From Prolixibacteraceae bacterium (GTDB lineage Bacteria > Bacteroidota > Bacteroidia > Bacteroidales > Prolixibacteraceae), in contig JAQUIJ010000016.1 in the NCBI GenBank assembly GCA_028683385.1, forward strand, positions 1-64,000: DNA of 64,000 nucleotides. The letters run 5' to 3'. The notes beneath the pieces are model-generated. The model was not told the DNA's origin and did no database searches. It saw only the letters and a list, made by a program, of their open reading frames with translations. Shown one piece after another: positions 49,648 through 59,700 of the stretch. Position numbers and translations under genes: made by a program. The first letter of the stretch is position 1, and the number at the start of each line of letters is the position of its first letter.

Positions 49648-50744
49648 TTACCAGAGAAATACAATTGCCATTCTATGTTAAGGCCTCTCTATTCCTGATA
49701 GGCATTTTTGCATTGATCGCTATGCTTTACATCACACAGGGAATCATTGTCCCATTCGTTTTCTCCATCATTATGGCAATCGTCCTTCATCCCGTCGTCA
49801 ATTTCTTAGTCGAAAAAAAAATAAACAGGGTTATAGCAATTATAATTACTATGATTCTGACCTTACTGGTAATTGCCACATTTGGAGTATTTCTGGTTTC
49901 GCAAGCCATTAGATTTAGCGAAACATGGCCCAAAATGGTCATAAAATTCACAGAGCTTTTCAATGAAAGCACATCCTGGGCTTCTGGTTATTTCGAAATA
50001 AGTCCAGAGAAAATCACCGAATGGTTTATAAAGTCAAAAAGCGAAGTCATAAACTCAAGCGGTACAACAATAAGTAAAACACTGGTTAATGTAGGCAACG
50101 TACTGGTTGTCCTGTTTATAATTCCGGTGTATATTTTCATGTTACTGTTTTACCATCCACTCTTGATTGAATTCGTACGGAGAGTATTTGGCGCTACCAA
50201 TCGAAATATGGTAAGTCAAATAGTTTCGGAGGTAAAAAATGTCATTCAGAAATACCTGACCGGATTATTTATGGAGGTTGTCATTGTATCAGTTCTTCAT
50301 TCGGTTGGCCTTTTATTGCTTGGAGTTCCGTATGCGATTCTGCTTGGTATTATTGGCGCCTTGCTTAATCTCATTCCATATGTGGGAGGAATTGTCTCGG
50401 TGGCATTACCTATGATTATTGCTTTAGCAACTAAAACATCACCCTGGGTAGCATTTTATGTTCTTATGGTTTATTATGTCATCCAGTTAATCGATAATAA
50501 TTACATCATCCCCAAGATTGTTGCATCAAAAGTTCGGATCAATGCGCTCGTTTCCATCATTGTAGTTCTGGCATTCGGTGCATTGTGGGGTATTGCCGGA
50601 ATGTTTATTTCCATACCCATAACAGCCATTATCAAAGTTATTTTCGACCACATCGAATCCTTAAAACCATGGGGCTATGTTTTGGGCGACACCATGCCAC
50701 CCAGAATAAATATAAAACCAATTTTAAAGAAAATACTCAAGTAG
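49644..50744 (+). CDS. AI-2E family transporter (TqsA/PerM type)
   Basis: A 366-residue polytopic membrane protein. TMs lie at about 12-30, 32-50, 62-85, 155-175, 215-250, 255-280 and 300-340. Family text includes IMAIVLHPVVNFLVEKKINR, PYAILLGIIGALLNLIPYVG and YVIQLIDNNYIIPKIVASKV. Some members export autoinducer-2, others are sodium/proton antiporters; the substrate here is not known. It overlaps the preceding gene by 4 bp. Confidence 0.88.
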   Translation: MITREIQLPFYVKASLFLIGIFALIAMLYITQGIIVPFVFSIIMAIVLHPVVNFLVEKKINRVIAIIITMILTLLVIATFGVFLVSQAIRFSETWPKMVIKFTELFNESTSWASGYFEISPEKITEWFIKSKSEVINSSGTTISKTLVNVGNVLVVLFIIPVYIFMLLFYHPLLIEFVRRVFGATNRNMVSQIVSEVKNVIQKYLTGLFMEVVIVSVLHSVGLLLLGVPYAILLGIIGALLNLIPYVGGIVSVALPMIIALATKTSPWVAFYVLMVYYVIQLIDNNYIIPKIVASKVRINALVSIIVVLAFGALWGIAGMFISIPITAIIKVIFDHIESLKPWGYVLGDTMPPRINIKPILKKILK

Positions 50745-50758
50745 ATAAATACGAGACC

Positions 50759-53191
50759 ATGAAAAGTAAACCAATAGCTCATGAGATTATTACGAAAAGT
50801 ATCTCTCATCAGGAATTACCGAAACAAATAAAAACCTTCAAAACCGCTAGTACAGCTAGTGATAAAGGAAGAAAATTAAAACCAGAAGGAACAAGCGAAA
50901 AGCACGAAATCCTGATATTATCCTCCTACCCTCCAAGAGAATGCGGCATCGCAACCTATACTATGGATTTGATAAGTTCACTAAATAATAAATTCAGCAA
51001 TTCATTTTCGATCAGTATTTGTGCTTTGGAAACAGGCGATTCAAAATTTCTTTATCCGCGCGAAGTTAAATATACGCTAATCACTACGCTGGATGCTGAA
51101 TACAAAAAAATGGCAACCACAATCAATAATGACAATGATATCAAGATGGTAGTGATCCAGCACGAGTTTGGCTTTTTCGCAAAACAGGAACAAGCACTTC
51201 AGCAATTAATATCCGAACTCTCGAAACCGGTTGTTGTTGTTTTTCATACAGTACTGCCTCATCCCGACCTCAAGTTAAAACTAAATATACAGCGAATTGC
51301 TGCCTTCTGTAAGTCGATTATAGTGATGACGAACACTTCGGCTAAAATTTTAATGAAGGATTACGACATTCCGCAGCAAAAGATTTCGGAAATCGCACAT
51401 GGTACCCACCTGGTGCCCCATTTAAACGAGAAATTTCTGAAGGAAAAATACAATTTAAAAGGGCGAAAAGTCCTTAGCACATTTGGTTTGTTGAGCTCAG
51501 GAAAGGGAATTAAAACTACGCTCGAAGCCTTGCCGGCCATTATTGAGCAATGTCCTGAGGTTATGTTTCTGGTTATTGGTAAAACGCATCCTGAAGTAGT
51601 GAAAACCGAAGGTGAAAAATACCGGGAAATGCTCCACAATGTTGTCACACGATTGAACCTTGAAAAACATGTTCGATTTATAAACAGGTATTTGCCATTA
51701 CCCGAATTACTTGAATATTTACAACTTACAGATATTTACTTATTTACTGCCAACGATCCGCTTCAGGCCGTTTCGGGTACTTTTGCATATGCCATGAGTT
51801 GCGCTTGCCCGATTATCTCGACACCAATACCACATGCGAAGGAAGTTTTGACTGAGGATACTGGAATTATTTTTGATTTCAAGAATTCGCAACAACTTGC
51901 TGATGCCGCAATCCAAATGTTAAGCGACGATGAATTGCGCAGAAATATGAGTGTTAATTCGCTCCAGAAAATAGCATCTACCGCGTGGGAAAATTCCGCA
52001 GTTGCACACGCTACTCTCTTCGATCAGATATTGAATGAAGAGAGACCATTGAAGTTTAATAATCCGGTTATTAATCTGGATCATCTGAAAAAAATGACAA
52101 CCGATACTGGAATTATCCAGTTCTCAAAAATAAATCAACCCGATATCAGTACCGGCTACACCCTTGATGATAATGCCCGTGCAATGATTGCCATGTGTAT
52201 GTATTACCAGGCGACTGGCGATAACGAGAGCATAAAATACATCTGGGAATATCTAACCTTCATCAAACATTGCCAGTTACCCGAAGGCGGTTTCTTGAAT
52301 TATACCGATCGCAATAATCAGTTTACCAACCAAAATGATGATGTCAATTTAGATGATTCCAATGGAAGGGCCATCTGGGCTTTAGGCTATTTATTGTCGT
52401 TAAAAGATATTTTTCCTTTGGAAATTATTTCAGAAGCAGATCATATTATTGAAAAAACATTTCTTCTCATTGAATCGATGCATTCAACACGTGCAATGGC
52501 TTTCTCAATAAAAGGACTATACTACTATCACACTACCATCAAGTCACCCGAAAATCTGGTGCTGATTAAAAAATTAGCGGATCGGCTAGTTCAAATGTAT
52601 AAGCATGAATCAGAAAAAGAATGGGAATGGTTTGAAAGTTACCTGACTTATGCCAATAGTATTTTGCCGGAAGCCTTGTTGTATGCCTGGTTGTTAATCG
52701 GAAACACCACATATAAGAAAATAGCAGTAAAATCCTTTAACTTTTTAATGTCGAAAATTTTTAATGAAAACGGAATTGAAGTTATCTCCAATAGGGAATG
52801 GCTTCAAAAAGGAGAGAAAGCCGCGAGTTTTGGAGAACAACCCATTGATGTTGCCTATACCATTATGACATTAAGTAAATTTTACGATGAATTTCAGGAA
52901 GAAGACTACCGGCTGAAAATGAAAACCGCATTTAATTGGTTTTTAGGGAACAACCGCTTACATCAGATTGTTTATAACCCATGCACCGGAGGTTGTTACG
53001 ATGGATTGGAAGAATTCAATGTGAACCTGAATCAGGGAGCCGAATCAACAGTAAGTTACCTCATGGCGCGCTTAACAATTGGAAAGTACACAAATCCGGA
53101 GAGTTCGGTTAAGGCAGAATTACAAAAACAACTCAAAGTTCATACAAAAAAAAAGAACCCTACCTATTTAACCGATTCTAAAAACGTTTAG
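50759..53191 (+). CDS. GT4 glycosyltransferase fused to C-terminal alpha/alpha-toroid domain
   Basis: An 810-residue cytoplasmic protein starting MKSKPIAHEIITKSISHQEL. The GT4 part (about 45-430) has SSYPPRECGIATYTMDLISS, the acceptor-side VVIQHEFGFF and donor-side motifs TFGLLSSGKGIKTTLEALPA and the EAM-like SGTFAYAMSCACPIISTPIP. The C-terminal part (about 440-790) has DISTGYTLDDNARAMIAMCM and SNGRAIWALGYLLS, typical of six-hairpin glycosidase-like toroids. The fusion with GH130 genes nearby points to a mannose-type glycan pathway. An earlier in-frame reading from 50585 overlaps the previous gene and is rejected. Confidence 0.82.
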   Translation: MKSKPIAHEIITKSISHQELPKQIKTFKTASTASDKGRKLKPEGTSEKHEILILSSYPPRECGIATYTMDLISSLNNKFSNSFSISICALETGDSKFLYPREVKYTLITTLDAEYKKMATTINNDNDIKMVVIQHEFGFFAKQEQALQQLISELSKPVVVVFHTVLPHPDLKLKLNIQRIAAFCKSIIVMTNTSAKILMKDYDIPQQKISEIAHGTHLVPHLNEKFLKEKYNLKGRKVLSTFGLLSSGKGIKTTLEALPAIIEQCPEVMFLVIGKTHPEVVKTEGEKYREMLHNVVTRLNLEKHVRFINRYLPLPELLEYLQLTDIYLFTANDPLQAVSGTFAYAMSCACPIISTPIPHAKEVLTEDTGIIFDFKNSQQLADAAIQMLSDDELRRNMSVNSLQKIASTAWENSAVAHATLFDQILNEERPLKFNNPVINLDHLKKMTTDTGIIQFSKINQPDISTGYTLDDNARAMIAMCMYYQATGDNESIKYIWEYLTFIKHCQLPEGGFLNYTDRNNQFTNQNDDVNLDDSNGRAIWALGYLLSLKDIFPLEIISEADHIIEKTFLLIESMHSTRAMAFSIKGLYYYHTTIKSPENLVLIKKLADRLVQMYKHESEKEWEWFESYLTYANSILPEALLYAWLLIGNTTYKKIAVKSFNFLMSKIFNENGIEVISNREWLQKGEKAASFGEQPIDVAYTIMTLSKFYDEFQEEDYRLKMKTAFNWFLGNNRLHQIVYNPCTGGCYDGLEEFNVNLNQGAESTVSYLMARLTIGKYTNPESSVKAELQKQLKVHTKKKNPTYLTDSKNV

Positions 53192-53287
53192 CAGCAACGA
53201 TAATTTGAACCGACTCCCTCTGGATAAATGCTACATCATTTAGGTAGTAATGTTAAAAAATCATGTACCAGAAAATAAAATAACATC

Positions 53288-54397
53288 ATGAACAACAATC
53301 CATTAAAAAAACTGGAAAGTTTGGGGCAGTCAATCTGGCTCGACTACATCCGACGAGATTTGATTACAAGTGGCGAACTTCAAAAGCTAATCGATGAAGA
53401 TGGACTGCGGGGGATGACTTCGAACCCGGCCATTTTCGAAAAAGCCATTGCTGAAAGTAATCTCTACGATGATGAAATTAAAAAAATGGCCCTGGATGGA
53501 AAAGATGTAAATACAATCTATGAGGCTATCAGTCAAAAGGATGTTCAAAGTGCAGCCGATGTTTTCAGACCATTATATGAAAAAACTGATGGCAAAGATG
53601 GATATGTGAGTCTGGAAGTAAATCCAAATCTAGCTCATGATACTTTAGGTACAATCGAGGAAGGTCGCCGGTTGTGGATTGCATTGAACAGGCCAAATGT
53701 CTTAATCAAAGTTCCAGCCACAGATGAAGGTTTGCCAGCAATCAGGCAATTAATCAGCGAAGGAATTAATGTAAATGTTACTTTACTTTTCGCATTACCG
53801 CGATACAAAGAGGTAGCCGAAGCTTTTATTGCAGGAATCACAGATCGTATCAATCAAGGCAAGCCAATAAACAATATTGCCTCAGTGGCAAGTTTCTTTT
53901 TAAGTCGCATTGATGCGGTGATTGATCCAAAAGAAGCCGATTTTATCGCTTCGGAAGGAGAACAAGGACATTTTGCCACAAAGATTCGAGGGCAAGTTGC
54001 CATTTCGAGTGCCAAAATTGCTTATAAAATCTATAAAGAAATTTTCGATAACGAACAGTTTCGTAAACTCGGTGCTTCGCCCCAGCGACTGCTTTGGGCC
54101 AGTACCAGTTCAAAGAATCCGAAATACAGCGATGTAAAATACATTGAAGCCTTAATAGGTCCAAATACGGTCAACACTATTCCTCTCAAAACGCTTGAAG
54201 CTTACCGTGATCACGGTGACCCTGCAGATACATTGGAAGTTGATGTGGAGCAGGCATCCTGGATATTGTCAGAACTTACTGAAATAGGCATTGACCTGAA
54301 AAGCATTACCGAAGAATTAAAAAACGATGGAGTCGCTAAATTTATTGAAGCATTTGATAAGCTGATGGAAGCCTTGAAAAATAAGTCAGGCAAGTAA
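53288..54397 (+). CDS. tal: Transaldolase (Tal, mycobacterial-type)
   Basis: A 369-residue TIM-barrel enzyme that moves a dihydroxyacetone unit between sugar phosphates in the pentose phosphate pathway. The Schiff-base Lys141 lies in NVLIKVPATDEGL. Other typical text: GLRGMTSNPAIFEKAI, SVASFFLSRIDAVID and RLLWASTSSKNPKYSDVKY. It is longer than TalB and fits the Tal (pgi-linked) subfamily. It is followed by phosphoketolase 24 bp later and belongs to the sugar-phosphate end of the P5 gene run. Confidence 0.92.
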   Translation: MNNNPLKKLESLGQSIWLDYIRRDLITSGELQKLIDEDGLRGMTSNPAIFEKAIAESNLYDDEIKKMALDGKDVNTIYEAISQKDVQSAADVFRPLYEKTDGKDGYVSLEVNPNLAHDTLGTIEEGRRLWIALNRPNVLIKVPATDEGLPAIRQLISEGINVNVTLLFALPRYKEVAEAFIAGITDRINQGKPINNIASVASFFLSRIDAVIDPKEADFIASEGEQGHFATKIRGQVAISSAKIAYKIYKEIFDNEQFRKLGASPQRLLWASTSSKNPKYSDVKYIEALIGPNTVNTIPLKTLEAYRDHGDPADTLEVDVEQASWILSELTEIGIDLKSITEELKNDGVAKFIEAFDKLMEALKNKSGK

Positions 54398-54421
54398 TTT
54401 TAACCGGGATAACTTCAAAAT

Positions 54422-56842
54422 ATGAAAACGAAAAAAGATTCACACCCAAAAAGTATAGACCTAAAAAAAATAAAGAAAAATCCTCTTTCAAAGGAAATGT
54501 TGGGTAAAATGCATGCCTATTGGCGGGCCGCAAACTACCTTTCTGTCGGACAACTTTATCTGCGCGACAATCCCTTGCTTCGTAAGCCATTGGAACTTTC
54601 GCATGTAAAATCGATGTTACTTGGACATTGGGGCACTACCCCGGGACAAAACTTTATATACGCACACCTTAATCGCGTCATTAAGAAATATGATCTTGAT
54701 ATGTTTTACGTTGCAGGTCCGGGTCACGGTGGCCCGGCTTTGGTAGGAAATGTCTATTTGGAAGGAACTTACAGCGAAATCTATCCAACCATCACGCAAG
54801 ATGAAGCTGGACTAAAAAAACTGTTTACTCAATTTTCTTTTCCTGGTGGAATTCCCAGCCATGTTTCGCCCCATTGCCCCGGATCAATTCACGAAGGAGG
54901 TGAATTGGGATATTCGCTCAGTCATGCTTTTGGAGCTGCATTCGACAATCCTGACCTGATTGTGGCCTGCATTGTTGGAGACGGCGAAGCTGAAACCGGC
55001 CCGCTGGCCACGGCCTGGCACTCCAACAAATTTTTGAATCCAATAACCGACGGTGCCGTATTGCCAATCCTTCACCTCAACGGCTACAAAATTGCCAATC
55101 CCACCATATTTGCCCGAATTCCACACGACGAATTGGAGCAATTGCTGATAGGATATGGCTGGAAACCCTATTTCGTGGAAGGTGATGAACCTGAGAGGAT
55201 GCACCAGTTGATGGCTGCAGCAGTAGAAAAATCCATTCTGAAAATTAAGAAAATACAAGGTCATGCACGAATTAAAAATGATGCTGACCGACCTCTATGG
55301 CCAATGATTGTGCTCAAATCGCCCAAAGGTTGGACCGGTCCAAAAGAAGTTGATGGAATGCCAATTGAAGGGACTTTTCGCTCTCATCAAATTCCGTTGC
55401 AGGTCGATTCCGATCATCCTCATCATTTAAAACTTCTGGAAGAATGGATGAAAAGCTATAAGCCTGAAGAATTATTCGATGAAAATGGCACGCTCCTACC
55501 CGAGTTGGCCGAACTCGCTCCAAAAGGCGAACGCCGGATGGGTGCAAATCCACACGCCAATGGTGGACTTTTATTGCACGATTTGAATATGCCTGACTTC
55601 CGAAAATATGCCGTGGAAGTTCCTTCACCGGGTTCGGTTCAGGCTGCCGATACGCACGAATTGGGAGAATTTCTTCGCGAAGTGGTCACGCTCAATCAAG
55701 AGCAACAAAACTTCAGGATATTTGGTCCAGACGAGACTCTTTCGAATCGATTGAACGCTGTTTTTGAAGTAACTAACCGGCAATGGGAAGCCAAAACAAA
55801 AAAGAACGATGAATTCCTGGCTACCGAAGGTCGTGTAATGGAAGTATTGAGCGAACATCAGTGTGAAGGATGGCTGGAAGGCTATCTCCTCACCGGAAGA
55901 CATGGACTATTTAACTGCTACGAAGCGTTCATTCACATCGTTGATTCGATGTTTAATCAACATGCCAAATGGCTGAAAATTAGCAACAAGTTACCCTGGA
56001 GAAAGGAAATCGCATCGCTGAATTATCTGCTTGCTTCGCATGTCTGGCAGCAGGCACACAATGGCGATACGCATCAGGATCCGGGATTTATCGATCATGT
56101 GGTTAATAAAAAGGCTTCCATTGTGAGGGTCTATCTACCACCCGATGCCAATTGCTTATTATCTGTTTGGGATCATTGTTTAAGAAGCCGTAACTATGTA
56201 AATGTTGTTGTTGCCGGTAAATATCAGGCACCGCAGTGGTTAAGCATGGATGAAGCAATTGAACATTGCACTAAGGGAATTGGAGTATGGAAATGGGCCA
56301 GCAACGATGAAGGTGGCGAACCCGATGTTGTAATGGCCAGTTGCGGCGATGTGCCAACACTCGAATCGTTGGCAGCAGTTTCAATCCTTCGCGAACATTT
56401 GCCCGAGCTGAAAATCAGGGTGGTTAATGTGGTCGATCTGATGAAACTCGAACCCAATACTGAACATCCGCACGGGTTAACAGACACTGAATTCGATGCC
56501 TTGTTTACGAAAGACAAGCCGATTGTTTTTGCTTTTCACGGATATCCTAAACTAATCCACCAATTGGCATACCGTCGCACTAACCACGACAACATGCATG
56601 TTCGTGGTTATAAAGAAGAAGGAACCATAACCACTTTTTTCGACAACCTGGTTCTCAACGACCTTGACCGCTTTCATTTAGTGATAGATGTGATCAATCG
56701 GTTACCACAAATGACTGAAAAAGCAGCTAAACTGAAACGAGTGTTAGAAGATAAGCTTATTAAACACAGGGCATACATTAACAAAAATGGTCAGGATATG
56801 CCTGAAATCCGAAACTGGAAATGGAAACAAAACGCAAAATAG
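54422..56842 (+). CDS. xfp: Phosphoketolase (xylulose 5-P/fructose 6-P)
   Basis: An 806-residue thiamine-diphosphate enzyme that splits xylulose 5-phosphate or fructose 6-phosphate to acetyl phosphate. The ThDP motif is [19 protein letters not shown] (about residues 180-198), with the phosphoketolase signatures [40 protein letters not shown] and the C-terminal [14 protein letters not shown]. Length is normal. It sits between transaldolase and RpiB, forming a three-gene carbon-shunt module. Product acetyl phosphate can give ATP or serve as phosphodonor. Confidence 0.95.
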   Translation: MKTKKDSHPKSIDLKKIKKNPLSKEMLGKMHAYWRAANYLSVGQLYLRDNPLLRKPLELSHVKSMLLGHWGTTPGQNFIYAHLNRVIKKYDLDMFYVAGPGHGGPALVGNVYLEGTYSEIYPTITQDEAGLKKLFTQFSFPGGIPSHVSPHCPGSIHEGGELGYSLSHAFGAAFDNPDLIVACIVGDGEAETGPLATAWHSNKFLNPITDGAVLPILHLNGYKIANPTIFARIPHDELEQLLIGYGWKPYFVEGDEPERMHQLMAAAVEKSILKIKKIQGHARIKNDADRPLWPMIVLKSPKGWTGPKEVDGMPIEGTFRSHQIPLQVDSDHPHHLKLLEEWMKSYKPEELFDENGTLLPELAELAPKGERRMGANPHANGGLLLHDLNMPDFRKYAVEVPSPGSVQAADTHELGEFLREVVTLNQEQQNFRIFGPDETLSNRLNAVFEVTNRQWEAKTKKNDEFLATEGRVMEVLSEHQCEGWLEGYLLTGRHGLFNCYEAFIHIVDSMFNQHAKWLKISNKLPWRKEIASLNYLLASHVWQQAHNGDTHQDPGFIDHVVNKKASIVRVYLPPDANCLLSVWDHCLRSRNYVNVVVAGKYQAPQWLSMDEAIEHCTKGIGVWKWASNDEGGEPDVVMASCGDVPTLESLAAVSILREHLPELKIRVVNVVDLMKLEPNTEHPHGLTDTEFDALFTKDKPIVFAFHGYPKLIHQLAYRRTNHDNMHVRGYKEEGTITTFFDNLVLNDLDRFHLVIDVINRLPQMTEKAAKLKRVLEDKLIKHRAYINKNGQDMPEIRNWKWKQNAK

Positions 56843-56855
56843 AAAGGGAAATAAT

Positions 56856-57317
56856 ATGCACGATAAAGCAACAATGCGCATTGGAATGGCAGCCGATCAT
56901 GGAGGGTTTGAGTTAAAAGCTCAACTAATCCTGACCCTAACCGTTGCAGGTTACCAGGTAACCGATTTTGGAGCCAATGAATTAATCGCAGGTGACGACT
57001 ATCCTGATTATGTGGTACCACTAGCCAGGGCAGTTTCAAGAGGTGAGATTACCCGCGGGCTGGCCATCTGCGGCAGCGGCGTTGGAGCTTGCGTTGCCGC
57101 CAACAAAGTATCAGGAGTCCGGGCAGCTTTAATTACAGATACTTTCTCTGCTCATCAGGGAGTTGAAGATGATGACATGAATGTAATGTGTCTCGGAGGC
57201 CGCATTACCGGATCTTCGCTTGCCTGGGAATTGGTTCAGGCATTCCTCAATGCTGATTTCAAGACAGAAGAAAAATATACGCGCCGCCTAAATAAGATAT
57301 CCGCTTTGGAAAAGTAA
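56856..57317 (+). CDS. rpiB: Ribose-5-phosphate isomerase B (RpiB/LacAB family)
   Basis: A 153-residue isomerase starting MHDKATMRIGMAADHGGFEL. Active-site text: AADHGGFELK, DFGANELIAGDDYPDYVVPL and the Cys loop AICGSGVGACVAANKVSG, with MNVMCLGGRI at the end. It interconverts ribulose 5-phosphate and ribose 5-phosphate. The ATG lies 13 bp after the phosphoketolase stop, and it completes the pentose-phosphate module. Confidence 0.9.
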   Translation: MHDKATMRIGMAADHGGFELKAQLILTLTVAGYQVTDFGANELIAGDDYPDYVVPLARAVSRGEITRGLAICGSGVGACVAANKVSGVRAALITDTFSAHQGVEDDDMNVMCLGGRITGSSLAWELVQAFLNADFKTEEKYTRRLNKISALEK

Positions 57318-57444
57318 AAAAAGAATTAAACGGGAAAAAATGTGACGAAATCTCGATTTGCCGGATATACCTCCAACAGAAGGACATGCAGATCCCACAA
57401 AAGATACAGAGTAACTTAACTTTCATATCACGAACAAAAATAAA

Positions 57445-57882
57445 ATGGCAACGCAAAAAACCTGGCATGAAAAGCATCATGCCTCATTAAGCTTTGGGGG
57501 TCGTGTGGCTGACGCAGTGGCAAATGGGATGGGTTCCTGGAAGTTCATCATCCTTCAAACGGTCCTAGTTCTTCTTTGGATGGGATTAAATCTTGTCGGA
57601 TTTATGTTTCATTGGGATGTCTATCCTTTCATATTGCTCAATCTACTTTTCTCTACACAGGCAGCTTATGCAGCGCCTATTATCATGATGTCGCAAAACC
57701 GACAAAATGAACGCGACCGAATGCATGCTGAGCAGGACTACAAAACAAACAAAGATGCAAAACAGGAAATAGAGGCTTTAACAATTAAGCTTAAGTCACT
57801 TGAAGTGGACAAACTAGATAAAATCATAGAAATGCTTCAGGAACAAAGAAACAATTCAACAAAAAAGAATCTAGCCAATTAG
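57445..57882 (+). CDS. DUF1003 membrane protein
   Basis: A 145-residue protein with the DUF1003 pattern: FGGRVADAVANGMGSWKFII, two TMs (LQTVLVLLWMGLNLVGFMF and YPFILLNLLFSTQAAYAAPI) and a helical C-terminus (NRQNERDRMHAEQDYKTNKD) ending in a coiled coil. DUF1003 proteins are small inner-membrane proteins associated with stress and ion homeostasis; exact role unknown. 127 bp after rpiB. Confidence 0.85.
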   Translation: MATQKTWHEKHHASLSFGGRVADAVANGMGSWKFIILQTVLVLLWMGLNLVGFMFHWDVYPFILLNLLFSTQAAYAAPIIMMSQNRQNERDRMHAEQDYKTNKDAKQEIEALTIKLKSLEVDKLDKIIEMLQEQRNNSTKKNLAN

Positions 57883-58023
57883 TACTTCATTATTCATATA
57901 GAGTTGAGAGGTCGTTTCGAACTCACTACCAGTTGTCAGTCAGGATTTCGGAATTTACTGCATAGAAATGAGATGCTAAACTAAATTCGGTATGACAATA
58001 CAATTAAAAAGTGTCTCCTAAAT

Positions 58024-58089
58024 GTGTGAATGATGTAACTCCTTTCAAAAACTATGTAACATTTTTCGAAGCGAAAGATCTCACCTTTG
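58024..58089 (+). promoter_or_regulatory. Stress-island promoter P6
   Basis: Box 1 GTGTGAATGATGTAAC, box 2 CTATGTAAC at +28, -7 box CACCTTTG (ACCTTTG at 58083, 31 bp after box 2). It precedes the lipoprotein gene at 58149. Confidence 0.8.
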
Positions 58090-58148
58090 AACAGTGAAAA
58101 TAAGTTCACACCTGTTCCGCCAGAAGCGGTTTACATATACCAAGCGAT

Positions 58149-58955
58149 ATGATCAAAATAAAAAAAGTAATGCTCATGCTATCGATAATGACAGCAGCAA
58201 TTCTGCTGATCACCGGTGGATGTAAAAAAGATAATACACCAGCACAAAGTACAAGCTACGACCTGATGGTTAAAGATGTATTGGGAGTAAGCGGTACGGT
58301 CTCTTTTACAGAGCGTAACAGTTCCTCAGCGATTATAGACATTGTTCTGGTTAATGCACCAGCGGGAACCCATCCGGCCAATCTGTACATGAATTCGGCA
58401 GTTGAAAATGGGGCAGTTGTTATTGCTCTTAATCCGGTTGATGCAAATGGAAAAAGTTCAACCGTAGTAACTGAAATGAATTATTCATCGTTAATCGCGT
58501 ACGATGGATACATTAAAGTATTAAGCAGCAGCGCCGAACCTGATGTAATTCTTGCCCAGGGTGATATCGGTGGAAACGTAATCACAGCAACCAAAAAATC
58601 CTATGTTTTGAACTTGGTTGGTGTATATGGCGTGTCAGGAACTGCCTTATTTGAGAAAAGGGTAAATGGAAATACACTCCTGACGGTTTCACTAACTGGC
58701 ATGATACCAGGTGATACTTATCCGGCAACAATTAATTTGGGTTCCATCGCTTCAGTTGGCGGAGGCCCGGTTGTGATGGTGTTGAGTAACGTGAATGGCA
58801 CTACCGGAAAAAGTTATACGAATATCCAAAAACTGGATGGTGGAACCAACATCACCTACGAAAATTGGCTAGTGTATGACGGTAATTTAAATATCTATAA
58901 AAGCCCTGTCACCGTAGCAAATATTATTTGTCAGGGAAATATAGGAGCAAATTAG
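58149..58955 (+). CDS. Lipoprotein with two CHRD-like repeats
   Basis: A 268-residue lipoprotein: signal and lipobox LLITGGC with the modified Cys near residue 25. Two similar beta domains follow (about 40-145 and 150-265), each with GVSGT at the start, then APAGTHPANLYMNSAVENGA or GDTYPATINLGSIASVGGGP, and ending in IL(A)QGDIG or ICQGNIG. The pattern resembles CHRD domains, which occur in secreted proteins of unknown role. It is a single-gene unit between P6 and a strong terminator. Confidence 0.65.
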   Translation: MIKIKKVMLMLSIMTAAILLITGGCKKDNTPAQSTSYDLMVKDVLGVSGTVSFTERNSSSAIIDIVLVNAPAGTHPANLYMNSAVENGAVVIALNPVDANGKSSTVVTEMNYSSLIAYDGYIKVLSSSAEPDVILAQGDIGGNVITATKKSYVLNLVGVYGVSGTALFEKRVNGNTLLTVSLTGMIPGDTYPATINLGSIASVGGGPVVMVLSNVNGTTGKSYTNIQKLDGGTNITYENWLVYDGNLNIYKSPVTVANIICQGNIGAN

Positions 58956-58987
58956 TCCTCATTTTCTGTGGCTAAAATACAATCAAT

Positions 58988-59036
58988 AAAAACACCCTCA
59001 GGTTCTCTTTTGAATTTCTGAGGGTGTTTTCTTTTA
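58988..59036 (+). terminator. Rho-independent terminator
   Basis: AAAACACCCTCAG and CTGAGGGTGTTTT form a 13-bp stem with a T/C-rich tail (CTTTT). It lies 33 bp after the CHRD-like lipoprotein gene. Confidence 0.88.
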
Positions 59037-59095
59037 AAAGAGTGGCAGTAATTTCTGCATTCAAAGTAGCATTCAGATGGAAACCAAGGGTGAAT

Positions 59096-59161
59096 ATGTG
59101 AATGATGTAATTTCTTCATAAAATTCTGTAACACTTATCAGGCTTAAAAGAATCACATTCG
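59096..59161 (+). promoter_or_regulatory. Stress-island promoter P7
   Basis: Box 1 ATGTGAATGATGTAA, box 2 TTCTGTAAC at +28, -7 box TCACATTCG, the weakest -7 match of the set (ACATTCG at 59155, 31 bp after box 2). It precedes the metal-binding protein gene at 59198. Confidence 0.7.
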
Positions 59162-59197
59162 TGAATTAAAATATTCAAAATTTTAAAAGCGAAAATC

Positions 59198-59665
59198 ATG
59201 AAAAGTAAATTTTTGTTTTCAGTCATCCTTGTAGCCGGATTAATGCTACTGAATTTTTCGGATTCTCAGGTTTATGGTCAAACACAACAAAAGAAAACCG
59301 ATGCAGTGCAAACAGTAAAGTACACCTGCCCGATGCATTCTCAGGTAATTAAGGATAAGCCTGGTAAATGCCCCATCTGTGAAATGAAACTGGTTATCAA
59401 AAAGGAACCTTCAAATAACCTTATGCAACAAATGAACGACTCTACGATGATGAAAAATGATCACATGAAGATGATGCACGATTCAACAAGCATGAAAAAG
59501 GGAGCCATGATGCATGACACAATCCAGATGAAGGGAGGAGGTATGATGAATTACGCAAAGTTGAGGCGCGAAAGGAACATGATGAATGATTCCACCATGA
59601 TGATGAAAGGCCAAATGATGCACGACACCACTTCTATGAAGATGAATCAAATGAAAAAGAAATAA
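59198..59665 (+). CDS. Exported metal-binding protein (heavy-metal-binding YHS-like domain, Met-rich)
   Basis: A 155-residue protein with a signal peptide (MKSKFLFSVILVAGLMLLNF...VYGQ). The domain VKYTCPMHSQVIKDKPGKCP-ICEMKLV has the CPMH/CPxC metal-binding pattern of CzcA/CusA-associated and YHS-like domains. The C-terminal 80 residues are Met/His/Asp-rich with repeated MMHDST, MKKGAMMHD and MMNDSTMMM, plausible copper or silver ligands. It is first behind P7, followed by a SHOCT-protein gene. Confidence 0.8.
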   Translation: MKSKFLFSVILVAGLMLLNFSDSQVYGQTQQKKTDAVQTVKYTCPMHSQVIKDKPGKCPICEMKLVIKKEPSNNLMQQMNDSTMMKNDHMKMMHDSTSMKKGAMMHDTIQMKGGGMMNYAKLRRERNMMNDSTMMMKGQMMHDTTSMKMNQMKKK

Positions 59666-59700
59666 CAATCGGATTAACCCAGAATTTAAATTCAAATATC

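Noticed and set aside
50585-50758. Extended N-terminus of the GT4 fusion
   Set aside because: It lies inside the AI-2E transporter gene in another frame; the ATG at 50759 follows that gene directly and begins a sensible protein.
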